A stretch of DNA of 64,000 bases, from positions 81,167,178 through 81,231,177 of the forward strand of contig CM061241.1 in NCBI GenBank assembly GCA_030848705.1, read 5' to 3'. Source of the DNA: Heracleum sosnowskyi (lineage: Eukaryota > Streptophyta > Magnoliopsida > Apiales > Apiaceae). Each line of letters opens with the position of its first letter. Within the stretch, counting starts at the first letter, position 1. Made by a program: the position numbers and the translations under genes. The notes beneath the pieces were generated by a model, which made no database searches, was not told the DNA's origin, and was given only the letters and a program-made list of their open reading frames with translations. This document shows positions 21,496-33,139 of the stretch, one piece after another.

Positions 21496-23010
21496 TTATT
21501 TCCCACTCCTCAAAGTCATGGAACTAGCATTTTCTTTGGGGTTCACCTCCGCTTGAGAGGGAAGTTGCCTAGAACCTTGGCTTTGCAACCGATTCACAGT
21601 TGTGGCTAGTTGGCTCATTTGCTTCTCCAAGTTGGATATGCTTTGAGAAGTGTTGTTTTGAAATTGAAGGTTGTTTGCCGCCATTTGTTTCATCATCTCC
21701 TCAAATGATGATGAGGAAGATGAAGAAGACCCTTGATGGTCTTGAAGATTATATTGCGGTGGTGGTGGAAGAGCTTGAAAATTTTGATTGGGGCGTTTTT
21801 GTGGGTTTGGATGGAAATTTTGTTGATTTTGGGTGTTGTAAGCATTTGGATTTTGGGGTTGGTATTGGTTAGAGTTTGGTGTGTTGGGATTTCCATATCG
21901 GAAATTTGGATGATCTCTCCAACCGGGATTGTAGGTGTTACTATAGGGGTCATACTTCCTTTGAGGTGGATTACCCGAAAAGCCTCCAATAGCATTAATT
22001 TGCTCTTCGGGTTGTTGGAATGAGAGACATTCATTTGTAGCATGATCCGTCATATTGAAAACACCACAATATTTTTGTTGTTGGAGATTCCCAACGGCTA
22101 ATTGACGAACCAATGATGTAAGGTCCGAGATTTGGCCCTCTAACCTTTGAGTTGACACTTCGTTCACGAAGGGCTTCTTGACATGCTCTTGACGATCCCC
22201 AAATTGGCGAGAATTCGCGGCAATCTTGGTTATCAACTTCCTAGCCTCATCCGGTGTTTTATCCACAAGAACTCCACCACTTGAGGCATCAAGGTGCAAT
22301 TTAGCACTAATTTCCAAGCCTCCATAAAAGTAGTGAATAAGCAACTCTTCCGATATCAAGTGAGGAGGACAACTTTGACAAAGCTTTTGAAACCTTTCCC
22401 AATACTCATACAATATTTCTCCGGAGTATTGTCGAATGGCACAAATATCTTTAGAGATGCCCGTAGCCTTTGATGTAGGGAAGAATTTCTCCAAGAAAGC
22501 ACTTCGCATTTGCTCCCATGTAGTGATTGAGTTTGGAGGGAGGAAAAATAACCATGTCTTGGCATTGTCTCTTAAAGCGAAGGGAAATGCTTTCAACTTC
22601 ACTTGTTCTTCCGTAGCATTGCTTGGTCTCATTGAATAACACACCATTTCAAATTCTTGAAGATGCCTAAACGGATCTTCCGTGCCTTTACCTCCAAACT
22701 TGGGAAGGAGAGCAATAAGACCACCCTTTAGCTCAAATGGTTTTCCTCCCGGAAAAACAATGCATAATGGTAGTTGAACGGAACTAGGAGAAGCAATCTC
22801 CTTGAGTGTACGTGGAGGAGGATTGTCCATGGCGTGAATGTCAAGGGGAGAACCCTCGCCCAATTCCTCTTCCGGAGGTGTACTAGAAGTAGCTTGACTT
22901 GATGAAGCTATATTGGCACTTGGTTGCCTTAGATTCCTTCGCAAGAGTCTCTCGGGATTAGATGAATATGTAAGATCACCTACACAAGAGAATCGAGTCA
23001 TACATAGCAA
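21496..23010 (-). pseudogene. Gypsy gag (504 codons), zinc knuckle damaged
   Basis: Retrotransposon gag domain is recognisable at about residues 110-260 (DPFRHLQEFEMVCYSMRPSN, TWLFFLPPNSITTWEQM, FLEKFFPTSKA). The C-terminal half is rich in Asn/Gln/Pro. The CCHC knuckle reads CGVFNMTDHATNEC: the second cysteine position is Phe, so metal binding is probably lost. The frame is closed by TAA directly before the protease block (TLRSGK then stop then LKDLHAK), where the ancestral gag-pol was continuous. The start at 23010 (ATG) fits a position about 90 bases after the primer site. Confidence 0.88.
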
Positions 23011-23103
23011 AAATTTCTAAAATCAAGGAAAATAAATAAATATGCACAATGAAACTAATATATTCACAATTTTATATGTGCGCTAATATTGAACTAAACT
23101 AGT

Positions 23104-23121
23104 TCCCCAGCAGCGGCGCCA
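23104..23121 (-). other. Primer-binding site, TGGCGCC type
   Basis: Minus strand TGGCGCCGCTGCTGGGGA, close to the TGGCGCCG-TGCCGGGGA primer site of Athila/Tat Gypsy elements (Asp-tRNA type). It sets the orientation and the gag start downstream. Confidence 0.75.
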
Positions 23122-23155
23122 AAATTTGGCCACGCCCGTCGTCGACGCGCCAAAT

Positions 23156-24531
23156 TGATGATAATATTGTTTGCTCTACTATGTTCGCACTTAACTACAA
23201 AATATAGAAAATGTGGCAAGTAGGGATCGAACCCAAGGGAATAGTGTTCAATACTAGTACAAAGTAAATTGGTGGGGGGTTTTTGAGTTGGTTGTGGTAT
23301 TTTATCAAACACCTTGCATACAAGAAATAAATTGCTAGAGAAATAGAACTAAGACAATGACAATCATCCAATTTTACTAACACAACAAGGCACAATGAGT
23401 TAATTAGCAAGATAAAGAGATATTTGACCCAAGGATAATGGAAAATCAAGTACTTTAAACCAAACAAGTTCAAGCAAGACAAACCCAACTCTACCTAACC
23501 AAGATAATTGGTGAAGCACACAAAATCTTATTTCTCTTCTAAAACACTAATTTAGTGAAGCACATAAATTAGTTCTCTTGATACTAGCAACCAATATTGA
23601 AGCAATACTAGTTTAACCAAATCAAGGAATTAAACAAAGAGAGGTTAGGACAAATCCAAGGATGAGGAGCTCAACCTAGGTACTTGCACTTAAATCTTGA
23701 GGATTTAGGTACACTAAATCTTGTGCTACTACAATGAATGTACTAACAATTACGGATTAGCACAAACAATTAGCAATTGAAATTACAAGAAGAGTAAGGT
23801 GAAGCAACTTACAAATCTCCAAGCAAGTTCATGAACAATACAACACAAGTATTCAAGATAGAGTGAAAAGATCTTACTTAAAATGAAATGGGTTTAGTAC
23901 AAGAAATCCTTCCTTGAGCCAAATAAATGAAGTTAGTTACTCATAATCAATGCTAGATTACAAGTAATAAATGCTTCCTCTAACCCTAATTTAATGTTCT
24001 TGGTGAGAGAAAGATGAGATAATGTTGAGATAAAAGATGATAGAATGGATGATTCTCAACTACACAATTAATACATCCATTAGTCAAGAGGATAAAATGG
24101 TCAAATTGCTTCCAAATAGTTCCAGCATGCCATGCACGGTCTGATGAACGGCCGTGCGGACGCCCGTGCAATCTTTCTGCATCACTTGGAACACTTCGCA
24201 CGGCCTAATGAACGGCCGTGCGGACGCCCGTGCGATTTTTCTGCATCACTTGGAACACTTCGCACGGCCTAATGAACGCCCGTGCGGACGCCCGTGCGGA
24301 CAAAAATCTCCAAAATCATGCATTTGAATCTCCCGGCATCGCAATCCAACATCTTCTAAATTCCCTCTTGAATAATCTTTGCTTTCAAGCCCACAATAAG
24401 ACATCTTTTGAACAAATAAACATGTGGCACTAAAAATGAGAAACATAACAAATATAAGTAAAATGCTCATGGAACCGAAATAAAATCAAGAGAAAGAGAG
24501 ACCAAAAACGTGTATAAAATACACATTATCA
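23156..24531 (-). repeat. Gypsy 5' LTR (about 1376 bp)
   Basis: On the minus strand it begins TGATAATGTG and ends ATTATCATCA. A 34-base stretch with an inverted repeat separates this end from the primer site, so the true LTR end could lie closer to 23122. It contains a 64-bp GC-rich tandem repeat (24134-24300). No second copy was found for comparison. Confidence 0.6.
24134..24300. repeat. 64-bp GC-rich tandem repeat in Gypsy LTR (about 2.6 copies)
   Basis: GCACGGTCTGATGAACGG at 24134 recurs as GCACGGCCTAATGAACGG at 24198 and GCACGGCCTAATGAACGC at 24262, a period of 64 bp. Each unit contains paired CCGTGCGG/CGCCCGTGC segments that can fold back. Confidence 0.85.
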
Positions 24532-24536
24532 ATTGA

Positions 24537-25500
24537 CATCTGATGAAGTTAGTAATCCATTAGAATTGTTTGGATTTAACAAACTCGTGGAGAAAAAGGT
24601 TGTAATACTTCTCTGTTTAGTGTTACATATGTATGTTTTCGACATATATGCATGTTTTTGGCTGATTGATTTGATTCATGTGTTTATTTGCTCCGCGGGA
24701 AAGTAAGGTATTGAAGTTTCTGGGCTTTATGTGGAATCCATTGTCATGGGTTATATAATCTGCAGCTATAATGGCAATTGCTCTCGCACATAGAGGGGGT
24801 ACATTGATGGCCTTTTTTAGTTTTCTATATATATGTTAAAGTTAGGCAAGTTTTTTGGAGATCATTTGATACTTAGATAACCATGTTTTGTGCAGAACAA
24901 AGGTCCAAATTATCATGACTTAGCATCTCGATTCTATTGATAATCAATTCAACGATTAGTTTTATCGAAGAAAACAATGATGTAAATGCAGCTACTGCTC
25001 TTATGGCTCGATTGGCTACGAAGGCAAATGTAAATAACTGTTCCATATTGTTAGCATAAAACTATACGATGGTGTTCCTTCTGATGCACGCCTGCTAGAA
25101 GGAGGAGCTTGATGACGTGCGTTTCGAGACTCTTGGCCATGTCCAAGGATTTGCGTACTAGATTATTAACCAGTACTACTAGCTAGCTGCCTTTATTTTT
25201 TACTATAATGTGAATGTGAACTTCAACCTAAACATTTTGGTTTCTTTTGTTGATTTGCTGTCCTGGTCTACTTTTGTACTCTTTCAAGTTGGATGATATG
25301 TAAGGTGGATGATATGTACAATGTTGAAAGTGAATGGTTTTTGTAAATGATGATGGTATGTAATGAGTTGGAATTGTCGGATGAAATGTTATGGTTTGGT
25401 GCCTTTATTTTTGTTGAATGGTTTTTGTTATTTATCTACGATCATTATAGTTCTTGTTTTTGGCATGATTTTGGTATTTTATGATTCTCATTTGGTCTTT
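24537..25500. other. CACTA interior, right side
   Basis: No gene is assigned. Short coding-like stretches exist, for example SDEVSNPLELFGFNKLVEKK near 24541-24600 and NKGPNYHDLASRFY near 24897. They look like two small exons of an unknown protein and could be transposase or captured sequence. I do not recognise them. Confidence 0.35.
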
Positions 25501-25509
25501 GCAGTATCT

Positions 25510-25819
25510 TAGACATCAGTTTTTAACTGACGTCTTGAAGTGCCTTAAGACATCAGTTTTTGACCGATGTCTAAAAGAACTTACTAGATCGGTTTCGGAA
25601 CCAAAACTGATGTTAAAGGGACCAATTGGACATTGTTTTTCTTGAAACACTGATGTTTGATTATGTTTATAACATCAGTTTGATGCCAATAAACGATGTC
25701 AAAAATGGTCTAATACATCGGGCAAAAACCGATGTCAAAGCCTCAGACCTTTCTCTACACCGACAAAGACATCGGTTCAAAAGATGTCAGACATCGGTTT
25801 TTACCCGATGTCTATTGAC
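25510..25819. repeat. CACTA right subterminal repeat array
   Basis: About a dozen ACATCAGTTT/ACATCGGTTT/ACCGATGT units occur in alternating orientation over 310 bases. They match in type the left subterminal motifs and end in CGATGTCTATTGAC. Confidence 0.8.
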
Positions 25820-27265
25820 GTTGAAACTGATCACCAACCCCATTCATTAGCAGCTAATCTCGATTAACATTTTGCTTAAAATGATTTAACATAGTAATTC
25901 AATACTTGAACCGTCTCAGCTACCTACAATCCTTCATTTGCAGCCTCCAACCTCCATTAATTAAATTTTTGAAAACGATATGCTAATCCAAGAGGGAGAG
26001 GAAAGTGAATAGACAGTAGAAATGGGTGTTGTTTACGGTTTAGGTACTAGTACAGGAACTGTTGCACTTGCAACATTCGACATGTGTTAACTTAGAGGAA
26101 TTATTGAAAATCATTTTTTTTATTTATGCAATTCTTTAAATATATTAAATAATCTACTTATCTACTTATATATATTAAAGCCCGTCTAGGGGCAATTTGA
26201 GTCATTTTATTGGCTGTGAAATGACAATTTTGCTCTTATTTATTGAAAAATTACAAACTTGTCATCCTTCTATCATTTATGTAAAAATAAAAAAAATTTG
26301 TTGCTCTTAGGAATTGAACATCTGACCTCCTCTTGGAAAACTCATGTTATAACCATTGTTACATTCACTTTTTTGTTTAACTTCAAATTTTATTAGATAA
26401 ACCACATCACCTCTTTTTGTTTAAGTAAAATGTTGGGTTATATTATTTATATATAACTTGGTTTTTTTAGTTTCAAAATCTTAATGTATAATTATATTTT
26501 ATCTACTTTGTATATATTAAAAGCCAACCAAGGACAAAAAAAGTAATAAAATGGTTATAAATTTATTATTTTACTCTTATATTTTTAAAAATTACAGAAA
26601 TGCCAATCATTTATTATTTAAGCTAAAGTAGATTAGATTTGTGTGAACATTGATAATCGTATTTTCAAACCTTCTCATATAATTTCATCTAATACCCAAG
26701 TGCGTAACATTGAGTTTGAGTTTATTATTAAAATATTATTAGATAAACTACACTCTCATCCTATATTTTTTTTTAATTTTTGAGCAACTAACATGTTTTA
26801 TATTATTTATAAAAACATGTTTATTCAATTTTTTTAATTTTACATTTTCAGTAAGTTAAATGTTAGTTCATATTATTTATATAGCTCCATTTTTCAAATT
26901 TTCGTTATTCTACATATAATTATGTATTCAGTTATATTTATAAATTCTCATTTCACTTATATTTTTGAATTATATATTATTTATACTGTAAATTTTTATA
27001 TGATTTATACTTTATATAGGTTATTTATGTATTGATACACAAATATAATATAATTTAGAATATATTTAAAATTAGTATCGTAAAAAGTGTGAATCAGAGT
27101 TAGGGGTGTTTATGGGTTGTATTTGCCGAGTTGAAAGCATTTTTGTAATCCGACCCAGTTAAATCGGTTTGAAAAAATTTCATCCCACCACACAAAATAT
27201 TAATTCGTGACACAACTCTTAATCGTACATCGATTTGGGTCAGGTTGGGTCGATTTAATTGGCTT

Positions 27266-27268
<3 letters not shown>

Positions 27269-27310
<42 letters not shown>
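27269..27310. repeat. (AT)n microsatellite
   Basis: About 21 uninterrupted AT units; a second, shorter run is at 27609-27635. Confidence 0.9.
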
Positions 27311-27312
<2 letters not shown>

Positions 27313-27602
27313 GTGTGTGTGCATGTGTGTATAAATATTATTGAACAAAATTTGTAATTTAAATCGGGTTGGGTAGGGTCGGCCAAAAAAATATAAAACT
27401 CATACCAACCTATACTCATACCCAACCTATTTAAATTGGTTGGGTAGGCTTGGCTTGGTCAGCCAAAAACAGAGCGAGGGTTGGTTCAGTTTGATCAGGT
27501 TGGTAAATGATGAACAATCATAATTTGAGTAATCCGTGGATGTTTTACTTAAGGATTAAATCGAATAATTAGAGATTATTAGAATGATTAGTGGGGATCA
27601 AT

Positions 27603-27639
<37 letters not shown>

Positions 27640-28339
27640 GTAATAATTTTAATTAAATGTATATTATTTAAAAACATATTATGCTTGAAATAAATAAAAT
27701 TTATAGATTTAAATTTTGGATTAGTGATCAAGTTGTGATATGAAATTAAGAGGATTCGTGATTTTGACCGTCTAAAATAAGAACTACGTATACAAAAAAT
27801 GTTTTTATTATTTTTTATTCAAATTTCAACCTTTTAATTTTGGAACTTTTACCGATAAATTTCCTAAAATTTACAAATCAGACCAATATTGGAAGGATTA
27901 GACTGAATTTTATGACCTCTTCGCCGGCTTTTATCAAAACCAATTTTAACATAATCAAAGCGATTAGTTACCGTCTAAAGATTATCGGGATTATTAAACA
28001 CCAACTTTTAGAACATAGATTATACATAAAAATATAATTGAGTATGGATTAAAAAAATTGTTTAATTATTTTTATTATATTCAATTGTTGAATTTGATAA
28101 AATTCATTTTACATCATTTAAAACTAAATATATATTTTGGTAATTAAAAATAATCATTTGATCTTTATCTTATAGAAATTAATCCAAATTTTATGAAATT
28201 AAAAAATATTTAAAAAATACTAAACAAATATAAGGTAAATTCGAAATATTATCTCTTGACACATTTCTAATTAAAAAAATTATTTCAATATATATACAAG
28301 TTCGTGTGAGAAATTATTCGAGTGTATAAACAGGCTTAC

Positions 28340-28392
28340 CCCCGACCTCCTCTTAGGAAATTAATGTCATAACCATTGCGCTACAATGCTTT
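28340..28392 (-). other. tRNA-like relic inside Helitron-like DNA
   Basis: The minus strand reads GTAGCGCAATGGTTATGAC and then AAGAGGAGGTC, like the D-arm (box A) half of a tRNA or tRNA-derived SINE. No complete cloverleaf follows, so it is not a tRNA gene. A similar relic is at about 26310-26350. Confidence 0.35.
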
Positions 28393-30262
28393 ATTGAGTT
28401 AAGTTTAAAAATCTTATTGGATAAACCATATGTTCTCTTATTATCCTATTGTTTCTTTTTAGTTTTAACTTTTGAGTAGATAAATTGTTTGTTAATATAA
28501 TTTACAAAAATAAACTTCTAAATTATACATATATGTAATTGAATCCATATAAAAAACAAGAATTTATTAACGTGCATATTTATGCAGAAATTAGATTATT
28601 GAAATAATAAAATAGAAATAGTATCTAAGAAAGGCTTATGTTGTATTTATAAAATCAACATAATGTATAATTACATCACACAATTTTAGATATAAATTGA
28701 CTATGAAGTATGAAAATGGTGTTATGTAAAACTAATGTATTATGTCATATAATTTAGTTTGATGAATGAAATTCTAAATATATGAACAATCAGTGAATAT
28801 TTCGAAAATTATCGCACATGCAATAATTTTTAGTGATTTTTTAGTATTAATATAGAGTATATATATATATATATTATAATTAATTTAAAAACTTTTAATG
28901 TGTACAATGAAACTATTAAACGATATTAAGTAAAATACATGAATTTTTCAAAAAAGCATTTAAAATAAATAAATTTGAGTTAAAATGAGTTTTTAAAATT
29001 TATGCTAACAATAATTTATAATAATTGAATTATACCATATACTAAGACTAATGTAAGATAAAGCGAAAAATTATAATTTAAGGTATTATCTCGATTTACA
29101 AGTTATTAATATAGTCTAATCATATGATAGTAGTCAACAACCCAAAATGAAAAACCCCACTAAATTAGATTGCATATACACATTGAACTTTATGTTATTC
29201 AAGATGAGACACATGTTAGTTCTATGAATATAATAGAAAACATGTTCATGAATGTCATTAGTTCACTACATTGCATAGTGTTGAAGCAAATGAATTTTTT
29301 ATCCACATGCTAATTTTTGAGAAACTCGTGATATTATCCTCCAATGTGCTATTTTTAAGCAGAAGAGTATGTAGGAAGTTTCGAACAACGTAACAAGTCT
29401 AGCTCTTTTGAAATGAAATTATATTATTATTTTTTTGTCTTGAATATTAATAATCTTTATATAGTTCATGTACTATTAATAATTTTTTATAATTATTTCA
29501 ATATATGAGACATATAAAGACGCTAATAACTTGAAATTTTGGGTCATATTACGTTAGCGCTTATTAATCTTTAATAATGAAGTGATACTTGTAGTTGAGC
29601 AAATAAAGTGTTGTATAATAGTACTATTATCAAATTAGCATAAAAAAAAAGAGTTGTATAACCACTGAAACAACAATTTTACGGAAATAACAAAGCAAAC
29701 ATAGGAACGCGGGTACCGTGAGAGAAGGTGTTACATGATATATCATGCTCTTACATTTTGAAAATTTTATTTATGTTCTAGTTTAACATTTTGAAAAATT
29801 TAGTCGCATTTACATTCTGCCTTAATAGTTTTTGTTTCATTCATATTGTAATAACTGGGACTGCTAACAATTATTTTGTTCAGCCATATCAGCATGACTC
29901 TCTTCATCATAAAAAAGGGACAACATAAGCACATGGGGATCATAAACATCTATATTTCCCTTGCTGAGAAAAAAACAACTTCTATAAAAGTTGTTTTGTG
30001 TAACTTGAACACGTGTTAATTCTTGTGAACTCACAAAATTTTGATCAGGTGTATTTGTGATTCACAAAATGTACACTATATCTTTGTCTGATGTGATTAT
30101 TATCCTTTTTCAACAAGATTCACCAAAAAAGATAAACTCAAACAATTATTTTTACACATCATTCACCTATCGCAAATAGATCAAGTTCAAACATATTTCT
30201 GAAAACAAATAATTTGTAGCTTATTTACACAGGCTCGTGCCTTGCACGGGCTGTTACGCTAG

Positions 30263-31618
30263 TTATTATAAATGTCGGAAGAAATCATGTATATAAAATT
30301 TGATAGCTACTTGCATAATATTTTAAAAATGTACATGTTCTTTTTTACTTTACAAAGATAGAAGATATTACGTATTTTTAAAATGATAGCAATAGATTAA
30401 TATCCGGAAATGAGAGATTAAGAGAAATTATCAAAAAACCTACTTTTTTCTAAGTTCCTTGACAATTATATTAATTTTTTAAATACGGTTTACAAACAAA
30501 GCAAACAAATACAATTCGATTTTTTATTTTTCTAAAAATAATAATTCAAGTTGATTTTGTTTGCATTTGAGGTTGATTTTGATTTAACCTAACTTGTTAC
30601 TCCCTCCCTCCGTCCCATCCAATTCTCTACCGTTTCTATTTTGGAACGTCCCTCTCATTTTTCTATATTATTATAAATAGTAACTTTATATTATTATAAA
30701 AATAAATGTAAAAATCTTATTATCCCATGAACCTCAACATTAGTATAAGTTAATTATACTTTCTTAACTTAATTAATCACATGGTATACTATATTCTTTT
30801 CTCTCGATAATTATTTCATCTCACCCCTCTCTCCCATTCGTCTATCCCCTCACTTGTTCCACATGAACCCTAAAAATCTAATTTTTATTTTCTTTCCATC
30901 ACGCTTTTCACCGTCAATTAAACATATATAGTGAAATCTCAAACGATACATGATTCAGCCCCAACATCTAATTCAGATTCTGAAACCGAATCTTCTCCGT
31001 CCTTGGTAGTCTCCGTTACGGATTTGAGTGTATATATAATCGAAGATTATCTAGATTTATTTGAAGTAGTTGAAGACACACCAGAAAAGGTGAAAAAGCG
31101 TGAAATGCAAGAAATGGAAGGTAATTTAAAAGCAAAGAAACTTAAATTTGATGACCCAACCGGCCTACTGCAGATTTTTCTTCCTCGATTTTTCAATTGA
31201 GCGCTAATATGTGGATTAGCCCGTAAGTAATGTAAGTATTTTTCTGGTTTGGTATTTTCTTGATATGACTATTCTTTTTGCTTTGATATTTAGTTGATGT
31301 ATTAATTTTTTTTGTTAGATTTTGAGCAAGCCTGCAAGTGGGGAATTCATGGTATGGATTTTTGTCTCTCGGCCTGGCCCTTGGTAAACTGTAAAGCCTT
31401 TTCAAACATATGTGCAGTGTATCCTCCTAGTACACATTCATTATAGCAATGAATTGCAGAATTATCTTCAGGTACTTGAAGTTATTATGATCTACTGATC
31501 TTAGTTCTAGTTGATATATGTGATCACTGATAGCAGTGTCACAATATACAAGATTACAAGTAGTAATTTACATTATCATAGATAAGTCTGCAAAAAAGGT
31601 TATAACATCAGTACTTAA
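30263..31618. other. Unassigned sequence with a MITE-type terminus
   Basis: ACTCCCTCCCTCCGTCCCATCC at about 30600-30621 is a Stowaway/mariner-type terminus and could be the 3' end of the mariner element transcribed from the right. An 89-codon open frame at 30931-31200 starts with GTG, is acidic and Ser-rich, and is not recognised. I do not call it a gene. Confidence 0.45.
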
Positions 31619-32912
31619 TCATAAGACTGCTCCATTAGTTGTCTTGTTCAGCGTTTTTTCTACTACGTCCAGGGGAGCAGTTATAACAGTAGGTAATTGT
31701 CCAAAACGTTCCAGCTTTGCCTTCCCTATATGTGGGAGCTTATAATTATTATTACCATCATGCTTTAGTATCTCCGTCATACAACTCATAAGTGATAACC
31801 ATACGTAATTCAAAGTTGAATCAGTGACTTCTTCATATGCTTTATTCACTACATCAATTAACTCACAAACTGTTTTAGGGACCTTCTCGTGTTGTAGTCC
31901 TTGTATAATTCTAAAGAAGCCCAAATCATTGATATTCAAATCCGGACTATTAGCCGACTGATTAGCTAATGTAATATAAAATTCATCAGATTGTGCAACA
32001 CCAATAAAATGCAAGTCATTGTCGCTTATATGAGGCCTTGCGTTATCTTGTTGGATAACAATATATTTATCGCACCCCGCTGGCCATTTAGCTTTAATAT
32101 CCGGGATAATTTTTTCGAGTAAACATTTATTTAACACAACTTTGGTGATGTTTTCGATAGGTTTAACTTCTATAACACCCTTTTCTCTATTCTTACTAGA
32201 TCTTGCAATAGCACTCATAAACATTATTTTAGTTATAAATCTCTTTGACTTGGAGGTTCTATGTGGTTTTGGTTCATCGGGCAGTAGGTAGTATTTTTGT
32301 GATGTTCTTGTCATATAAAATCACTTCTCGTCTATGTGAATTATTGAAAACATGCCGACATAGGTTGGGTTTGTATGAAGTGTTGATCTTTATATATGAT
32401 TTAAAACAAACTTTACCCTTGCCTCCATATTTAGAAGTGTTAAATAAGGTTTTAGGGCATTTGAATGAGATTTTATTGTACCTTGTTGAATGAGCCTATG
32501 GACAGTGGATTTAGGTGCACCAAGTTAACAAGCAAGTGTTCAGATATGTGTTCTTAAATGTAGAGGAATTGATCTTACCTTTTCTAAATCCAAAACATGT
32601 CTTTAATTGCCACCTTTATATTTTCTCTGCACATCAGGAACTTCATCATTTTTTATTGATTGTAGAACCACCTGTCATATCCTGAAAATTGTTGATCTGC
32701 TGACTTTATATTCGGAGGCAATGTTTTTTACCATTCCCTTCTTCAACATGTTGCAATTTATTGACAACACTTGAACAATTTGTTTTTTTTTCTAAGTTTG
32801 TCAATCTCTTTCCTTTTGTAGTGCTCATAATAGAAGGTGGAATTAAAGCATCAAAATGAGCATTAAAATCTGCTGGATCTTCTTCTAAATCTGGAAACAA
32901 GGATGTTACCAT
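31619..32912 (-). pseudogene. Mariner-like transposase, plant MLE type, frameshifted
   Basis: Minus strand. The N-terminal piece (from 32912) includes KGKRLTNLEKK and a helix-turn-helix-like region after a frameshift (SRSTIFRIWQVVLQSIKNDE). The C-terminal 231-codon frame (32314-31619) opens just after HIDEKWFY and reads MTRTSQKYYLLPDEPKPHRT, QQDNARPH and ANSPDLNINDLGFF. The three catalytic aspartates of the DD39D triad (in IDEKW, QDNARP and NDLGFF) all appear kept. Frameshifts and stops upstream make the whole gene non-functional as read. This is the family that mobilises Stowaway MITEs, whose ends litter this window. The missing terminal repeats limit element boundaries. Confidence 0.85.
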
Positions 32913-33139
32913 ATTTTATGCTTTTCAGAGATATAGTTATATGTAAAATATGTAACTTTTGAGAACTTCGTAGAAAAGTGTCAGCTTTATCTATTTGTAG
33001 CACCTGTATTTTTGAAGGTAAATTTGTAAGAGCCAATCTCTCTTTTAATTTAGGCGGGTATGGGTGTGATTAGTTTCCCCCATGTGTGATTAGTTCCCCC
33101 ATAAAATTGATTACTTTCTACTTTTCTTCTTTAATCACT

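Larger units (their letters stand above)
15000..24531 (-). mobile_element. Athila/Tat-like Ty3/Gypsy element, internally deleted, carrying a LINE
   Basis: Minus-strand order: LTR (about 24531-23156), Asp-type primer site (23121-23104), gag (23010-21496), protease joined directly to an integrase tail (21495-19843), then long noncoding 3' sequence interrupted by a LINE (16549 to about 19210). RT, RNase H and most of integrase are deleted. In-frame stops separate the coding blocks. The left LTR is not found. Lineage is inferred from the TGGCGCCGCTGCTGGGGA primer site, gag style and the integrase tail (GKSCHLPVELEHKAYWAIK). Confidence 0.75.
13990..25819. mobile_element. Composite CACTA (En/Spm) element with nested insertions
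   Basis: The left end is CACTACTAGAAAAAGG followed by subterminal motifs of the ACATCGGTTT/ACCGATGT type (14010-14110). The right side has a dense array of the same motifs (about 25510-25819) ending CGATGTCTATTGAC, the inverse of the left GTCAATAGACATCG (14005-14018). The last 15 bases of the expected terminus are missing at the right, yet GTT follows directly (25820-25822), matching GTT before the left end (13987-13989). The interior holds a gene fragment, a Gypsy element and a LINE. A transposase was not recognised. The CACTA class is well supported; the exact right boundary is less so. Confidence 0.75.
26161..30262 (+). mobile_element. Helitron-like region with a canonical 3' hairpin and CTAG end
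   Basis: At the right, GCTCGTGC-CTT-GCACGGGC forms a hairpin followed by TTACG and CTAG|T (30259-30263), the diagnostic Helitron 3' terminus. Candidate 5' starts of the TC type are TCTACTTATATATATTAAAG at 26161 and TCTACTTTGTATATATTAAA at 26502, both preceded by A. Two starts suggest nesting or a tandem duplication. No RepHel protein is encoded, so it is non-autonomous. The 3' end is strong; the 5' end and the integrity of the 4-kb body are less certain. Confidence 0.6.

Noticed and set aside
21122..22023. Plus-strand open frames rich in Ser/Phe or Trp opposite gag-protease
   Set aside because: They are shadows of the Gypsy coding region on the minus strand.
27110..27480. GGTTGGGTCGG-rich stretch as a telomere-like repeat
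   Set aside because: The units are irregular GGTTGGGT-type words, not the plant TTTAGGG repeat.
28340..28392. tRNA gene
   Set aside because: Only a D-arm-like half is present on the minus strand; no anticodon or T arm can be folded.
30931..31200. 89-codon acidic, Ser/Glu-rich open frame
   Set aside because: It starts with GTG, has no recognised domain and lies in transposon-rich DNA. Kept only as a note, not called as a gene.
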